DNA from: Streptomyces graminofaciens
GTDB lineage: Bacteria > Actinomycetota > Actinomycetes > Streptomycetales > Streptomycetaceae
Direction: 5' to 3'
Assembly: GCF_030294945.1 (NCBI RefSeq)
Contig: NZ_AP018448.1
Location: 6,230,001-6,294,000, forward strand
Length of the DNA: 64,000 bases
Shown: positions 24,412 through 37,237 of the stretch, piece by piece
Layout of the letters: each line of letters begins with the position of its first letter
How positions within the stretch are numbered: position 1 is the stretch's first letter
The notes under the pieces: generated by a model
The model's database searches: none
Told to the model about the DNA's origin: nothing
The model's input: the letters and a program-made list of their open reading frames with translations, nothing else
Translations under genes and position numbers: made by a program

Positions 24412-27400
24412 ATGGGGTACGAACTCCAGCGGCGCAAGGTCAGGATCGTCACGGGCCCGCCGGCAGCGGGGCCTCTGCGAGAACTGGGGGCTCACGCCCG
24501 GCGCCCGTTCGTGGCCGTTTTCTGGCGGCTGCGCACCCGGTGGCTGCTCCAGCGGGGCGTGACGCATGCGAGGCGGTGGTGGAATCCGCCGGGGACGACG
24601 TTGTTGGTGACGGTTGTGTCGCTGCTGACGCTGGCGCTCGTCGCCTGGGTGGTCGCCGGGGTGGTGGGCCTCTTCGCGAAGAATACGAAGTACAGCCCGG
24701 ACGCGGTGTGCGAGGGAAAGAGCGAGGCGTGCGGTGCCATCTCCGGCGTCCTGCTCCCCGTACTCGTCGTCGCCTTCTCCACCCTCCTGTTCCTGTCCTG
24801 GCGCCTGTGGCGGGTCCGCCGCTTCTGCACGTGCCGGGCGCGGAACGAGCCCGGCCGTCTGGTGCAGACCGCGGGCAGTCTCATGGACGAGGTGGTCGGA
24901 CGCGACCAGCTCTGCAACGCCATCATGTCGAACCTCGGTGACAAGAGCGTCCGACGGCCACATGTCGTCGTGGGCGGCGTGGGTGTCGGCAAGACCGCGC
25001 TGCTGGTCCGGCTGGCTCAGAAACTCGCGGCGGAGGGGGCCGTTCCGATCCCCGTGCGGCTGCGCGACGCCCAGGGCCGGGACTCGCTGGACTTCAGTGC
25101 GCTGGCGCTCGAACGCTTCCGCGAGATCGTGCAGTCGAAGGTGCAGTCCGAGGGCGAGATCGACAGGTTGTGGAAATGGCTGCGGCAGCGGGCCGACCGG
25201 ATCGTGGTCCTCGCGGACGGACTGGAGGAGGCGTTCTGCGAGGACGACATGAGGGGCCGGCGCGACAACCTGATCCGGGAGGGGATACGCCGGGCCGGTG
25301 AGGAAGGACTGCCGCTCGTGATCGCCTCCCGGCCGCACGACCCGCTGCGCGCGATGCAGGCGGCCGTGTCGGAGCTGGAGCCGCTGAGCAACGAGGCGGC
25401 GCTGCGCTACATCGCCGGCAGCGGCAGCTGGCGCTCCGATCCGACGCTGCTCGACCGGATCGTGGAGGCCACCGACATGCCGGAGTCCCCGATCTATCTG
25501 AAGATCGCCAAGGATCTGCACAGCAAGGACCTGCTGGAACCCCTGTGGACCGGCGACAACCCGGATCTCCGGCTCCACGACAGCTGGAAGCTACGGGTGG
25601 AACTGCTGGAAACCTGGATCCGCGCGCTGGCCGACGGGGACGTCCACCCCGAACTCCCCATCGCCCACGACACGAGGCTGGCGGTCGTCGAGTACATCTC
25701 CGCGCTGGCGTGTATCGGCCTGGCCTCGGACAGCGCCGACGTCGGCCTCGGCGAACTCGACCCCTCCCTCGGCGAGTGGAACCGACGCGTCGGACAACGG
25801 CTGGACCAGCGGCTGGAGGAGCTGCGGTGGCGGCCGAAGGTGTACGCCCGGCAGCACGGCAGCGCGTCGCCCCGGCGAGGACGCCACTGCGAGGAGGCCC
25901 ACGGTGACGCCGACTGGTGGGTGGGCCCCCGGGTCGACGTCCGGATCGCCGCGACCTGGGGTACGCGGATGGGCCTGGTCCACGAGGACGGTGACAAGGT
26001 CCGCTTTCAGCACAGCATCGTGCAGGCGTATCTCGGCTCCCGCTTCCTCGACAAGATGTTCGAGCACTCGGAGATCGCCACTCTGCCGGACGAGGCCCAC
26101 CTCACCCGGGCGCTGCGCCGGGGCGGCCGCGAACTCCTCATCGCCCTCACGCTGTACTCCCGCACTCGGAAAGGGAGTTGCACCTGTGCCGACGGCTCGG
26201 CAGACGGCTCGGGGCCGCGCGCGCAGTGGTGCCCCGTCAACAGGATGTGCGCCCAGTTGCAGCAGCAGGCCAAGAAGCTGCTGGCCGAGGCGTACCGGGC
26301 ACGGCTGGTGTCCGAGCAGGCGCACCCGCACCCCGACGGCAACGGCAACGGCAACGGGCCCGACGACCGGGGCAGTCCACGGCTGAGAGCGATCGAGATC
26401 TACGGTGCCGCCGTGGAGATCGACAGCGTCGGGGCCGCACCGAGGCAGCACGCCCTGATCACGGAGATCGAGAAGGACTGGAACCGGCTCGGCCAGGACG
26501 AGGACCCCGCGCGGCTCCGCGAGGCGAAGCTCGCCCTGGTGAAGCAGTGCGGAACGGCGGTACGCCGCGTGGCCGCCGCCCGGAGCGTGGAACCGGGCGC
26601 CACGCACACGCCGTACCCGCCCTACGGCGTCCTGTTCCGGATCGGCCGCAAGGAGTCGGACCGCCGGGTGTGCGAGGCACTCGTCAAGGAGATCGGGGCG
26701 GGCGGCGAACCGGCGTACCGGGCACTGTGCGAGAAGCTCTCCGCGGCCTGTGTCTCGGTCGCGACCGGGCGGCAGTGCGGCAGCCGGAAGGCGAACCGGA
26801 AGGTCGCGCGGCAGTTGAAGCCCACACCCGATTCGGCGATCGAAGAGGCGTCCCCGACGGCGCACGAGGACGGCTGCGGGTCGGCGGCACGGAACCGGAC
26901 CGCCCCGCCGGGATGGGACGACCGCAGGTCCGCCGAGGAGGAGGCACTGGCGGAGAAGGGCAGATGGAACTGCAACGCCATGCGCGCCTGGCTCCTCCCC
27001 CTGCTCGTCGACTCCTCCCTGATGTCCCGTCACCTCGCCAGCCCCCACGACGACCTGGACAACTGGGTCAAGGTGGCGACCGGCGAGAACGCCGACGCCG
27101 ACATCCACGAGGACGGCCCCGGCGCCGCCATCGGCCTCGGGGTCGCGCTGGCCCGAGGGTTCAAGTACGCCGCCAACCGCCGGCCCGGCCCCGGGTCCGA
27201 CCGCAAGGCCCGCGAGTTCCTCGTCAAGCAGGCCCAGGAGCTGCTGAAGCACAGCACGTTCTGGTACACGCGGCTGACGCTGCTGCACGCGCTCACCTTG
27301 TGGAGCCTGCCCGACGACGTCAACGCGGACCAGCCGATCCGCGGCCACGGCGCGAACCCCAAGGGGCAGGTCAGGGAGTGGCTGTCGCTGGGCGGTGGCG

Positions 27401-28080
27401 GCCGGGACGGAGACCGGAAGGAGCATCCGCTGGTGGAGGCGGCCGCGAAGCTGGCGGTCCGCGCGCTGCAGACCCGGCGGCCCGAGCGGTTCCTGTGGAT
27501 CGACGAGGCGGCCCAGGCGGCCGGCATCGGCACCGAGGTCGGGCTCCCCGGGGAGCAGCGGGCCCACAACCTGTGGATACCGCCGTCCACCGGGTGGAGC
27601 ACCCTGGACCCCACGGCCCAGCAACTGCTGGCGGACGTACTGCTGCTGATGGTGCTCGGCGAGCGGTCGTACCGCCCGAAGGACGGATTCCGCCTACTGG
27701 AACTGTGTTCCCATGAGTCGGACCGGATGCCCTCCTGCGTACGCAAGGACCGCACCCGGCTGGCCCCCGTCCGAGGCGCGGAACGCACGTCGCAGCCCGG
27801 CTCCAACTGCACGGACGACTGCCGGCTGAAGATGTGCCCCTATCCGGCGAAGGCGGAGAACCTGCGGGCGGAGTTCAGCGAGGTCTTCTGTCTGCACCAG
27901 CGCGACCTGCTCAAGAAGTGGCAACCCTGGGCATGGGCGTCCCTGCGCTTCCGCCGCGAGGCCCCCTGGCAACGCAAGGTCCCCATCGCCGGCCTGCGCC
28001 GCTTCTGGGACCAGATGAGCGACCGCGCCCGCGACATGGACCCGGACGACACGGAGACCAGCCACGCGCACGTCTGCAGG

Positions 28081-28083
<3 letters not shown>
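24412..28083 (+). CDS. Membrane-anchored STAND/NACHT-like NTPase, Cys-rich
   Basis: 1223 aa. Two membrane helices (about 62-87 and 109-131) precede a cytoplasmic P-loop NTPase: Walker A GGVGVGKTAL (188-197), Walker B RIVVLADGLEE (263-273), RPHD sensor-like segment, and a winged-helix-like FQHSIVQAYLGSRFLDKM. The long C-terminal part is helical with no known repeat. Many cysteines are clustered: C139/C141 after the second helix, a CTC...C...C group near 585-620, and C1099, C1109, C1133, C1137, C1142, C1160 near the end. A metal or Fe-S site is conceivable. It starts 46 bp after the P450 gene, so it is likely co-transcribed. Effector unknown. Confidence 0.75.
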
Positions 28084-29480
<1,397 letters not shown>

Positions 29481-29522
29481 TCGTTCCCACGTCCACACGT
29501 TCACGCGTCCGCACGACCGTTG

Positions 29523-29554
29523 CGTACGACCGTTTCGTATGAAACGGTCGTACG
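29523..29554. terminator. 14-bp inverted repeat after serC
   Basis: Perfect CGTACGACCGTTTC-GTAT-GAAACGGTCGTACG. It may be the first of two hairpins ending serC transcription; its symmetry also resembles a TetR-type operator, but it lies between convergent genes. Confidence 0.5.
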
Positions 29555-29561
29555 ACCATGA

Positions 29562-29589
29562 GGGGCGCCCGGCACCGGCCGGGCGCCCC
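29562..29589. terminator. Strong bidirectional terminator between serC and the kinase gene
   Basis: 12-bp perfect stem GGGGCGCCCGGC-ACCG-GCCGGGCGCCCC, located in the 123-bp gap between the convergent genes. Confidence 0.8.
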
Positions 29590-29603
29590 TCGTCACATCC
29601 GGC

Positions 29604-31796
29604 TCATGTCGTGCCCACGCGCGGAACCATGAAGTCCTCGCCGAACAGGGGCGGTGCGGGGAGCGCGTGCCGGGGGGGCGCAAGAGCCGGCCGCTCGCCG
29701 ATGCCGGCCGCGCCATGGGCGATGCCGTCGGGAAGCATGACCAGCGAGGTCGTACCGTCCTGCTCGTCCGAGGGATGTAGCTGGACGCGGATGCCGTGCC
29801 GTTCGGCCAGCCGGCCGACCACGAACAGACCCATGCGCTGCGAGACGGCGACGTCCACCGTCGGCGGGGCGGCCAGCTTGTGGTTGATGTCCACGAGGTC
29901 GTCGGGCGTCAGACCGATGCCCTTGTCGTGGATCTCGATCATCACGCGGCCGTCGGCCAGCCGGGCGGCGGTGACGCGGACCCTGGTCCGTGGCGAGGAG
30001 AAGGTGGTGGCGTTCTCCAGCAGTTCGGCGAGCAGGTGCACGAGGTCGGTCACGGCGCGGCCGTGGATGTCGCAGTCGGCGACATCGCTCATCTCGATGC
30101 GCTCGTACTGCTCCACCTCGGAGGTGGCGGCGCGCAGTACGTCGATGAGGGGGACGGGCTGGTCCCAGCGGCGGCCGGGTTCGTCGCCGGAGAGGACGAG
30201 GAGGTTCTCGCCGTTGCGGCGCATACGGGTCGCCAGGTGGTCCAGCTTGAAGAGGTTCTCCAGCTGGTCCGGGTCGGCCTCGTTGTTCTCCAGGTCGGTG
30301 ATCAGGGTCAGCTGGCCCTCGATCAGGGACTGGTTGCGGCGCGAGAGGTTGGTGAAGATCGCGTTGATGTTGCTCCGCAGCAGGGCCTGCTCGGCGGCGA
30401 GCCGGACGGCCTCGCGGTGGACCTGGTCGAAGGCGCGGGCGACCTCGCCGATCTCGTCGGTCGAGGTGATCGGGATGGGGGTGACCCGGGTGTCGACCCG
30501 GCCGGGGTCGGTGCGCGAGAGCTGCTCGACCAGCATCGGCAGCCGCTGGTCGGCGATGCCGAAGGCGGCGTTGCGCAGACGGCGCATCGAACGGCTCATC
30601 CGGCGGGCCATGATCCCGGCGATGATGAACGCGGCGAGCAGGGCCACGACGACGACCCCGCCGTTGACGAAGGCGTCACGCCGGGCCTCGGAGGCGACCT
30701 CGCCGGCGTCGTCCACGGCCCGGTCGATCAGCTCGGTCTCGACCTGGCTGTAGCCCTTGAACCGCAGGGTGGCGGCCGTCATCCAGGTCGCCGGTGTGAT
30801 GCCCTTCTCCGCCATGACGGCGGGCTCCTGGCCACCCCCGAGGGCTTCCTTCATCCGCTCCAGGGCGGGCGGCGCCACATGGCTGCGGCCCGCCTCCCGC
30901 GCCTTGTCCTTCTCCTCGGCGGCCAGCTCCTCACCTTCCGCCGTCATCTCCTCCATGACAGCGGCGAACCGGGCGGTGTCCTCCTCGGTCGCGCTGCGGA
31001 CGTACTCCCGGTAGGCGATGCCTTCCAGGTTGGCGTACGTCATGAAGGAACCGGCCTGCCCCGCCAGCGTCTGCGCGTCACCGCTGGGCTTGACCAGCAG
31101 ATGCACGCCGATCGCGCGCTGCATCGACTGCGCGCCCTTGGCCAGGGAGAGGGCGTACACCATACGGCCGTAGGACGAGGTGTTTCCCGTACCGAACCCC
31201 AGTTCGTTCGCGAACCCCGCGAGCTGTTGGCCCAACAGGAGGTAGGTCTCCTCGGTCTGTACCGGGTCCATGTCCCCGCCGAACGCCCGCGCGCGCACGG
31301 CCGCCAGCCGCGGTTCGACGTCGTCGACCTTCGCCAGCCGCCCCTCCAGGCCCAGGCCGGCCGGCATGTCGGTGACCGCCCGGCGGAAGTCGGCGGCCCG
31401 CCGATCCGTACGGGCACGGACCTTCTCGACCTCTGGACTGTCGCGCTCGCCCCGCAATAAGGGGGCCGCGGATAAATCGCGCTCGTCGAGGAGGGCTTCG
31501 TTGTAGGCGTCGGCGGCGGCGACGATCTCCGCGACCCGCTGCGCGTCCCTGGCCGCCCGCCAGGTGTCGACCGACCTCTTCACCTGGAGACCGCCCATCA
31601 CCAGGGCGACGAGAACCGGAAGGAGAAGGATGGCGTTCAGCCGAGTCGACACGTGCCAGTTGCGTGGATGCACGCGACTGTCGCCGTCGAGCGCGTGCCG
31701 GCCGGCCGGTTCGGGATGGTGAACCGGTACGACCGGCGCCGGTGCGGACTCCCCCCGCACCGGCATCGGCTCAGGACTCTCCTTGCTTCGCCTCAT
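29604..31796 (-). CDS. Nitrate/nitrite-sensor-type histidine kinase (orphan)
   Basis: 730 aa. TM helix 53-71, an extracellular NIT-type sensor region (about 75-370), a second TM (about 383-405, GGVVVVALLAAFIIAGIMAR), HAMP (TSTDEIGEVARAFDQVHREA), a dimerisation-like segment LFKLDHLATRMRRNGENLLV and HATPase_c (LLENATTFSSP; DKGIGL; GLFVVGRLAERHGI). It has the CvnA1-like plan but no cvnB-D genes beside it, and no response regulator adjacent. TTA codons encode L108 and L113, so translation may need bldA tRNA. ATG at 31796 gives the common MRRSKxSPEP start; upstream candidates exist. Confidence 0.85.
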   Translation of the reverse strand: MRRSKESPEPMPVRGESAPAPVVPVHHPEPAGRHALDGDSRVHPRNWHVSTRLNAILLLPVLVALVMGGLQVKRSVDTWRAARDAQRVAEIVAAADAYNEALLDERDLSAAPLLRGERDSPEVEKVRARTDRRAADFRRAVTDMPAGLGLEGRLAKVDDVEPRLAAVRARAFGGDMDPVQTEETYLLLGQQLAGFANELGFGTGNTSSYGRMVYALSLAKGAQSMQRAIGVHLLVKPSGDAQTLAGQAGSFMTYANLEGIAYREYVRSATEEDTARFAAVMEEMTAEGEELAAEEKDKAREAGRSHVAPPALERMKEALGGGQEPAVMAEKGITPATWMTAATLRFKGYSQVETELIDRAVDDAGEVASEARRDAFVNGGVVVVALLAAFIIAGIMARRMSRSMRRLRNAAFGIADQRLPMLVEQLSRTDPGRVDTRVTPIPITSTDEIGEVARAFDQVHREAVRLAAEQALLRSNINAIFTNLSRRNQSLIEGQLTLITDLENNEADPDQLENLFKLDHLATRMRRNGENLLVLSGDEPGRRWDQPVPLIDVLRAATSEVEQYERIEMSDVADCDIHGRAVTDLVHLLAELLENATTFSSPRTRVRVTAARLADGRVMIEIHDKGIGLTPDDLVDINHKLAAPPTVDVAVSQRMGLFVVGRLAERHGIRVQLHPSDEQDGTTSLVMLPDGIAHGAAGIGERPALAPPRHALPAPPLFGEDFMVPRVGTT

Positions 31797-31995
31797 TCGA
31801 AGACCATGACCTCTCGGCATCGGCGCGAATTGCCCACCCCACGGATCGCGCGGGCCCGGGCTACACCTCCCTTACGTAAACCGGGGGTGCCACAAACACG
31901 CCGCTCGGAAGGTCTACTCGGCCTGGGGATGTCGCCCACTGCCCCGCCTCCGGCATGTCACGCCGGCCGAGGTGCGGTTGAAGAGGACAACGGGA

Positions 31996-32028
31996 AGAGG
32001 CGCCCGATGGTCACCACCGGACGCCTCT
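31996..32028. terminator. Hairpin downstream of the AraC gene
   Basis: AGAGGCG (31996-32002) pairs with CGCCTCT (32022-32028), with an inner TGGT/ACCA pairing. It sits just beyond the araC-type stop codon. The rest of the 238-bp gap to the kinase start holds nothing I recognise. Confidence 0.55.
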
Positions 32029-32034
32029 ACGCTC

Positions 32035-32916
32035 TCAGCCCCGCTCCCGCTCCACCGGGAGCCACAGCTCCGCGTCCGCCTCGGTGCCGTCCGGCGACAG
32101 GTGGGTGCGCAGTATCTCCGGGCCGGGGCGGCTCCGGTACGGGTTGGACGGGAACCACTCCGTGAACACGTCCCGCCACAGGTACTGGATGGCCTCCGGC
32201 ACCGGCCCGGAGGTGGTGAAGACCGCCCAGGTGCCGGCCGGCACGTCCAGGACGCTCATGCCGTCGGAGCCCGCTCCTTCCACGGGAGCCGCCGACGTGA
32301 CCACTCCGTGGTAGTAGTCGAGTTCGGTGCCCTCGGCCCGGCCCGGATCCAGGTCGTCGCAGACCGCGAGGATGCCCTGCGGGTCCTGGTCCGACAGCTT
32401 CTCCAGTCGCTCCCGGGCCTGCGGTTCGATCCCCCGGACGAAATCGATGATCGCCTGGTTCGGCCCCGTGTGCACCAGCGGCACCCGGGCCTTGAAGCCG
32501 ACGACGGCGAAGGCCGGCCTGTCCACTACGCGATAGCGCATACTGCTGCTCCCCTCGACGGTGAGGCGGAAGGTCAACCTGGGCTGGGAGACGAGCGCGG
32601 TGCCGCCGCGCCGGGCTTCACCCGGCCCGACACCGTGCATGACACGGAACGCCCGGGCGAACGCCTCACCCGAGCCGTAGCCGTAGCGCACGGCGATCGT
32701 CAGCAACGGCTCGCGCCCGGCGAGCACCTCGGCGCCCGCGACGGTGAGCCGCCGACGGCGGACGTACTCCGACAGCGCCATGCCCGCGAGCGCGGAGAAC
32801 ATCCGGCGCAGGTGGTACTCGGACGTGGCCGCGACACGGGCCACCTCGGCCACGTCGACGACCTCGTCGAGGTGATCCTCGATGTACCCCATGGCCTGGT
32901 TGAGCCGCTCCAGCAC
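32035..32916 (-). CDS. AraC-family regulator with GyrI-like effector domain
   Basis: 293 aa. The N-terminal AraC HTH (residues 1-105; EVARVAATSEYHLRRMFSAL, then GSGEAFARAFRVMHGVGPGE) is followed by a GyrI-like/Bacterial transcription activator effector-binding domain (about 125-290; YRVVDRPAFAVVGFKARVPL; PAGTWAVFTTSG; PEILRTHLSPDG...AELWLPV), as in Rob and SbmC-like drug-binding proteins. It probably responds to a small cationic or amphipathic ligand. GTG at 32916 gives MLERLNQAMGYIEDHLDEVV, with GGAAGGGGA upstream. Confidence 0.88.
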   Translation of the reverse strand: MLERLNQAMGYIEDHLDEVVDVAEVARVAATSEYHLRRMFSALAGMALSEYVRRRRLTVAGAEVLAGREPLLTIAVRYGYGSGEAFARAFRVMHGVGPGEARRGGTALVSQPRLTFRLTVEGSSSMRYRVVDRPAFAVVGFKARVPLVHTGPNQAIIDFVRGIEPQARERLEKLSDQDPQGILAVCDDLDPGRAEGTELDYYHGVVTSAAPVEGAGSDGMSVLDVPAGTWAVFTTSGPVPEAIQYLWRDVFTEWFPSNPYRSRPGPEILRTHLSPDGTEADAELWLPVERERG

Positions 32917-33067
32917 GTCGGGTCCCCTTCCTCTTCCGTCCACCAAGCTAGGCGGCCCCCACCCCGCCGGACCCGACATCCTGTGCCCGATCGGATCGGG
33001 TCCGCACGGAGGCCTCCGCGGTGCGGCGAGCGCGGGGGAAACGGTGGACCGACAGCCGTACGTGGCT

Positions 33068-33102
33068 GGGGGGCGCCCGGTGACCACCACCGGGCGCCCC
33101 CC
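33068..33102. terminator. 15-bp stem-loop terminator of the cellulase gene
   Basis: GGGGGGCGCCCGGTG-ACCAC-CACCGGGCGCCCCCC, perfect stem, 17 bases past the cellulase stop on the minus strand. Confidence 0.8.
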
Positions 33103-33118
33103 TCTCACACCCCACCTC

Positions 33119-34738
<1,620 letters not shown>

Positions 34739-34927
34739 TCAAGGCTGCGAGCGCGCCTTGGTACGGGACTTCCGCTGAGCAGCCCGGGCTGCCCCTGGCC
34801 GGGCCGACGATGTGGTGAGCGGGCCGTCGAGGGGCTGTCGTGTCGAGGCGTCCCAGAGCTGGAGGGTGCCGATGCCGCCGCACACGGCGAGGGTGCGGCG
34901 GCCGGGGTTGAGGGCGAGCGCGTCGAC
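34739..34927 (-). pseudogene. WD40-repeat gene remnant
   Basis: The minus strand encodes VDALALNPGRRTLAVCGGIG and then TLQLWDASTRQPLDGPL at 34814-34927, a recognisable single WD40 blade (xxLAF.P.GR.LA...G.V.LWD..T). Nothing before it continues the propeller: it runs into a minisatellite. There is no start codon with ribosome site and no second blade, so this is a decayed fragment of a WD40 (often kinase-fused) gene. The tail after the blade (TSSARPGAARAAQRKSRTKA) is not informative. Confidence 0.6.
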
Positions 34928-34943
34928 GACTTCGGGGGGCTGC

Positions 34944-35127
34944 TGAGGGGCCGACGGCCTCGGGGGTGCCACCGAGGGACGCCGACGGCCTCGGGGAACG
35001 CTGAGGGACCAACGGCCTCGGGGGTCGCTGAGGGACCAACGACCTCGGGGGCCGCTGAGGGACCAACGACCTCGGGGGTACCGCCGAGGGACCAACGGCC
35101 TCGGGGGTGCCGCCGAAGGACGCCGAC
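34944..35127. repeat. 27-30-bp minisatellite (CCGACGGCCTCGGGGGTGCC type)
   Basis: About seven imperfect copies of GGGACCAACGGCCTCGGGGG plus GTCGCTGA. It replaces the upstream part of the WD40 remnant. From here to 35276 no gene is seen. Confidence 0.85.
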
Positions 35128-35276
35128 GCGGTGCCGTACATCCGTGTCACACAGCGTGCCGGAGCCACTGACACTGCTGCCGGCGCCCGCGTGCCGGCAC
35201 CGGACGCGACCAGCCGCCACCCCGGCGGCCGTGATCCGATCCCGTCCGACCACGCTCAGCCTCTAGGAACGGTGTT

Positions 35277-36266
35277 TCACGACGTCGGCCGCCGCAGCAG
35301 CCGCTTCAACCCCCACACGACGACGACGCCCCCGGCAAGAGCGACAACCCCGATCTTGAACTCGGAACTGGTCCCCTCCTTGTCGCCCTCCTGCGCGGAC
35401 CCGGACCCTCCGCTGCCGGAGGACGACCCCGACCCCCCGGAACCCCCGCCGGGCGCGTCACGCGCCACGACCGCCGTGTCCTCGCCCTCGCTCCCGTACA
35501 TGATCTTGGAGCCGTCGGTGGTGTACGTCATCGACTCGCCCTGCCCCTGCAACGGCACGCTCAGCCGCTGGACCCTCTTGATCTTGCCGTCGTTCCAGTC
35601 GTAGAGGATGCCGCCGAAGTACCCGCGTACGGCGAGCCGCTTGCCGTCGGGCGAGAAGGCCCCGTCGGTGACCCAGAGGTCGATGGCGGTAACCCGCTTG
35701 AAGACATTGGTCCCGGAGGCGGAGAGAGTGGCCGGCCCCTCGTACAGGGAACCCCCTTCCTCCTTCTTGTCGGCGATATAGACCCGCCCGGTCTTCGGAT
35801 GCACCATCAGCGCCTCCGCGTCCCGCGCCCCGTCCTCGTACTTCACGACGTACTGCGTGGCCTTGACCGTCTGGTCCTTCAGCTCCTTCGGCTCGGGCAG
35901 CTCGTAGATCCAGACGTAGTCCCAGGTGCCGCCGAGGTTGTCGCCGATGTCGCCGACGTAGATCTTGTTGCCGGGGCCGATGGAGATGGCCTCGACGTCA
36001 CGCGGGGTGCCGACGCCGGTCAGGGTGACGGTGGCGACCGTCTTGCCGGTCCTGCTGTCGACGGCGTAGAGGTACGCCCCGTCGTCACTGTCGTTGTGGG
36101 TCCAGTAGACGCCGGGGTGCAGCCGTGAGGCGGCGAGCCCGCTGGACTCGGTGATCCTCGGATCCTTGAGCGTGAACCCATCGTCGTCATCCGCGTACGC
36201 GGGCACGGCGACGAGCAGGATCGCGGCAAGGCCCGCGAAGAGAGGGCGCAGGAGGCGACGGCACAT
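35277..36266 (-). CDS. Secreted, C-terminally anchored beta-propeller-like protein
   Basis: 329 aa. Signal peptide MCRRLLRPLFAGLAAILLVA (cleavage near AYA-DDD), then a propeller-like ectodomain (DPRITESSGLAASRLHPGVY; HNDSDDGAYLYAVDSRTGKT; DVEAISIGPGNKIYVGDIGD N; DAEALMVHPKTGRVYIADKK), a Ser/Gly linker and a C-terminal helix FKIGVVALAGGVVVVWGLKR with basic end. It likely faces outward and is tethered to the membrane. The DN-SD-GA/DAEAL pattern resembles SdiA-regulated or esterase-like phytase propellers; no catalytic role is shown. ATG at 36266 is set by the signal peptide. Confidence 0.82.
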   Translation of the reverse strand: MCRRLLRPLFAGLAAILLVAVPAYADDDDGFTLKDPRITESSGLAASRLHPGVYWTHNDSDDGAYLYAVDSRTGKTVATVTLTGVGTPRDVEAISIGPGNKIYVGDIGDNLGGTWDYVWIYELPEPKELKDQTVKATQYVVKYEDGARDAEALMVHPKTGRVYIADKKEEGGSLYEGPATLSASGTNVFKRVTAIDLWVTDGAFSPDGKRLAVRGYFGGILYDWNDGKIKRVQRLSVPLQGQGESMTYTTDGSKIMYGSEGEDTAVVARDAPGGGSGGSGSSSGSGGSGSAQEGDKEGTSSEFKIGVVALAGGVVVVWGLKRLLRRPTS

Positions 36267-36283
36267 GCCCCCAGCCTGCCATC

Positions 36284-36350
36284 CCGCGCCCCTCCGAAGG
36301 GGCGTGGGGAACCCCGCGAACGGGTCCGGGGCGGAGCCCCGAGTCTTCGA
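36284..36350. repeat. Dispersed intergenic element, diverged copy
   Basis: CGCGCCCCTCCGAAGGGGCG, then GGGGAACCCCGCGAACGGGT and the CGGGGCGGAGCCCCGAG motif. It lies in the 280-bp divergent gap between the propeller and SGNH-hydrolase genes; short GGACGGGAC direct repeats follow at about 36400-36427. Confidence 0.5.
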
Positions 36351-36546
36351 CCTCGACGGAGGAGGCGACGGGGTCGAAGGGACAGCCGCCACCGGAGGAC
36401 GGGACGTGGACGGGACCTGGACGGGACCCGTAGGGGCGGCCGGGGGGCGAAAACCCTCCGGTCACCCCACCACGTGGCCAGCCTCACAACCCCCGAGAGC
36501 GAGGTTCACCTATTACCCCCTGGTAGCGATCGTCCATCATGAGCCC

Positions 36547-37230
36547 ATGCTCAGGTTCATGCCCGTAGGCGACTCCATGACGATCGGCAGCGCGGGCGAA
36601 CACACATGGCGCCACCGCCTCTGGCAACACCTCCGCGCGACACACCACGGCCCCTTCGAGATCGTCGGCCCGCGCGAGACGCTCTACGACAAGGCGACGG
36701 AGACACCCACGTCGTACGAGTACGCCGACACCGACCCCCGTTTCCCGCGCGCCCATCTCGCCGGCTGGGGCGAGGGCTGGCTGCACATGGCCCCCCTGAT
36801 CGCCGACGCCATCCGTGAACACCGCGCGAACGTCCTGCTCGTCTCCCTCGGCCTGATCGACCTCGGCTTCTACACGAACGCCGGCCAGACCGCCGAGAAC
36901 GCCCGCCGCTTCATCGCGGCCGCCCGTGAGGCGGACCCACGCGTCCGCATGGCCCTGCTCCCGGTGATCCCCAACGTCCGCGCGGAATCGGACGCCCCCT
37001 TCGCCGCCCAGGTCGCCCACTTCAACGAACTCCTCGCCAAAACGGCCGCCGACCTGGACGAACCCCGCTCCCCGATCCTCCTGGCGTCCCCGCCCCAGGC
37101 GTGGGACATCAACTGGGACACCTACGACGGCACCCACCCGAACGCCTCCGGAGAACACAAGATCGCGGCGGCCTTCGCGGGGGCGATGCACGAGGCGTGG
37201 GACTTGGGCGGCCCGTACGAACTGCCGTGA
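36547..37230 (+). CDS. SGNH/GDSL-family hydrolase
   Basis: 227 aa. Block I is FMPVGDSMTIG with the nucleophile Ser10 in GDS; Block V is DGTHPNASG with the catalytic D-x-x-H. An esterase or lipase-like activity on an unknown ester is expected. No signal peptide, so it is probably cytoplasmic. Where other SGNH enzymes have GxND, the text is LLVSLGLIDLGFYTN: the Asn is replaced, which may weaken the oxyanion hole. ATG at 36547 puts the GDS motif close to the N-terminus, as normal. Confidence 0.82.
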   Translation: MLRFMPVGDSMTIGSAGEHTWRHRLWQHLRATHHGPFEIVGPRETLYDKATETPTSYEYADTDPRFPRAHLAGWGEGWLHMAPLIADAIREHRANVLLVSLGLIDLGFYTNAGQTAENARRFIAAAREADPRVRMALLPVIPNVRAESDAPFAAQVAHFNELLAKTAADLDEPRSPILLASPPQAWDINWDTYDGTHPNASGEHKIAAAFAGAMHEAWDLGGPYELP

Positions 37231-37237
37231 CCGACCA

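Noticed and set aside
29523..29554. TetR operator after serC
   Set aside because: Symmetry fits, but it lies between convergent gene ends with no promoter; called a probable terminator.
34944..35127. CRISPR array
   Set aside because: Units are contiguous 27-30-bp repeats without unique spacers, and no cas genes are in the window.
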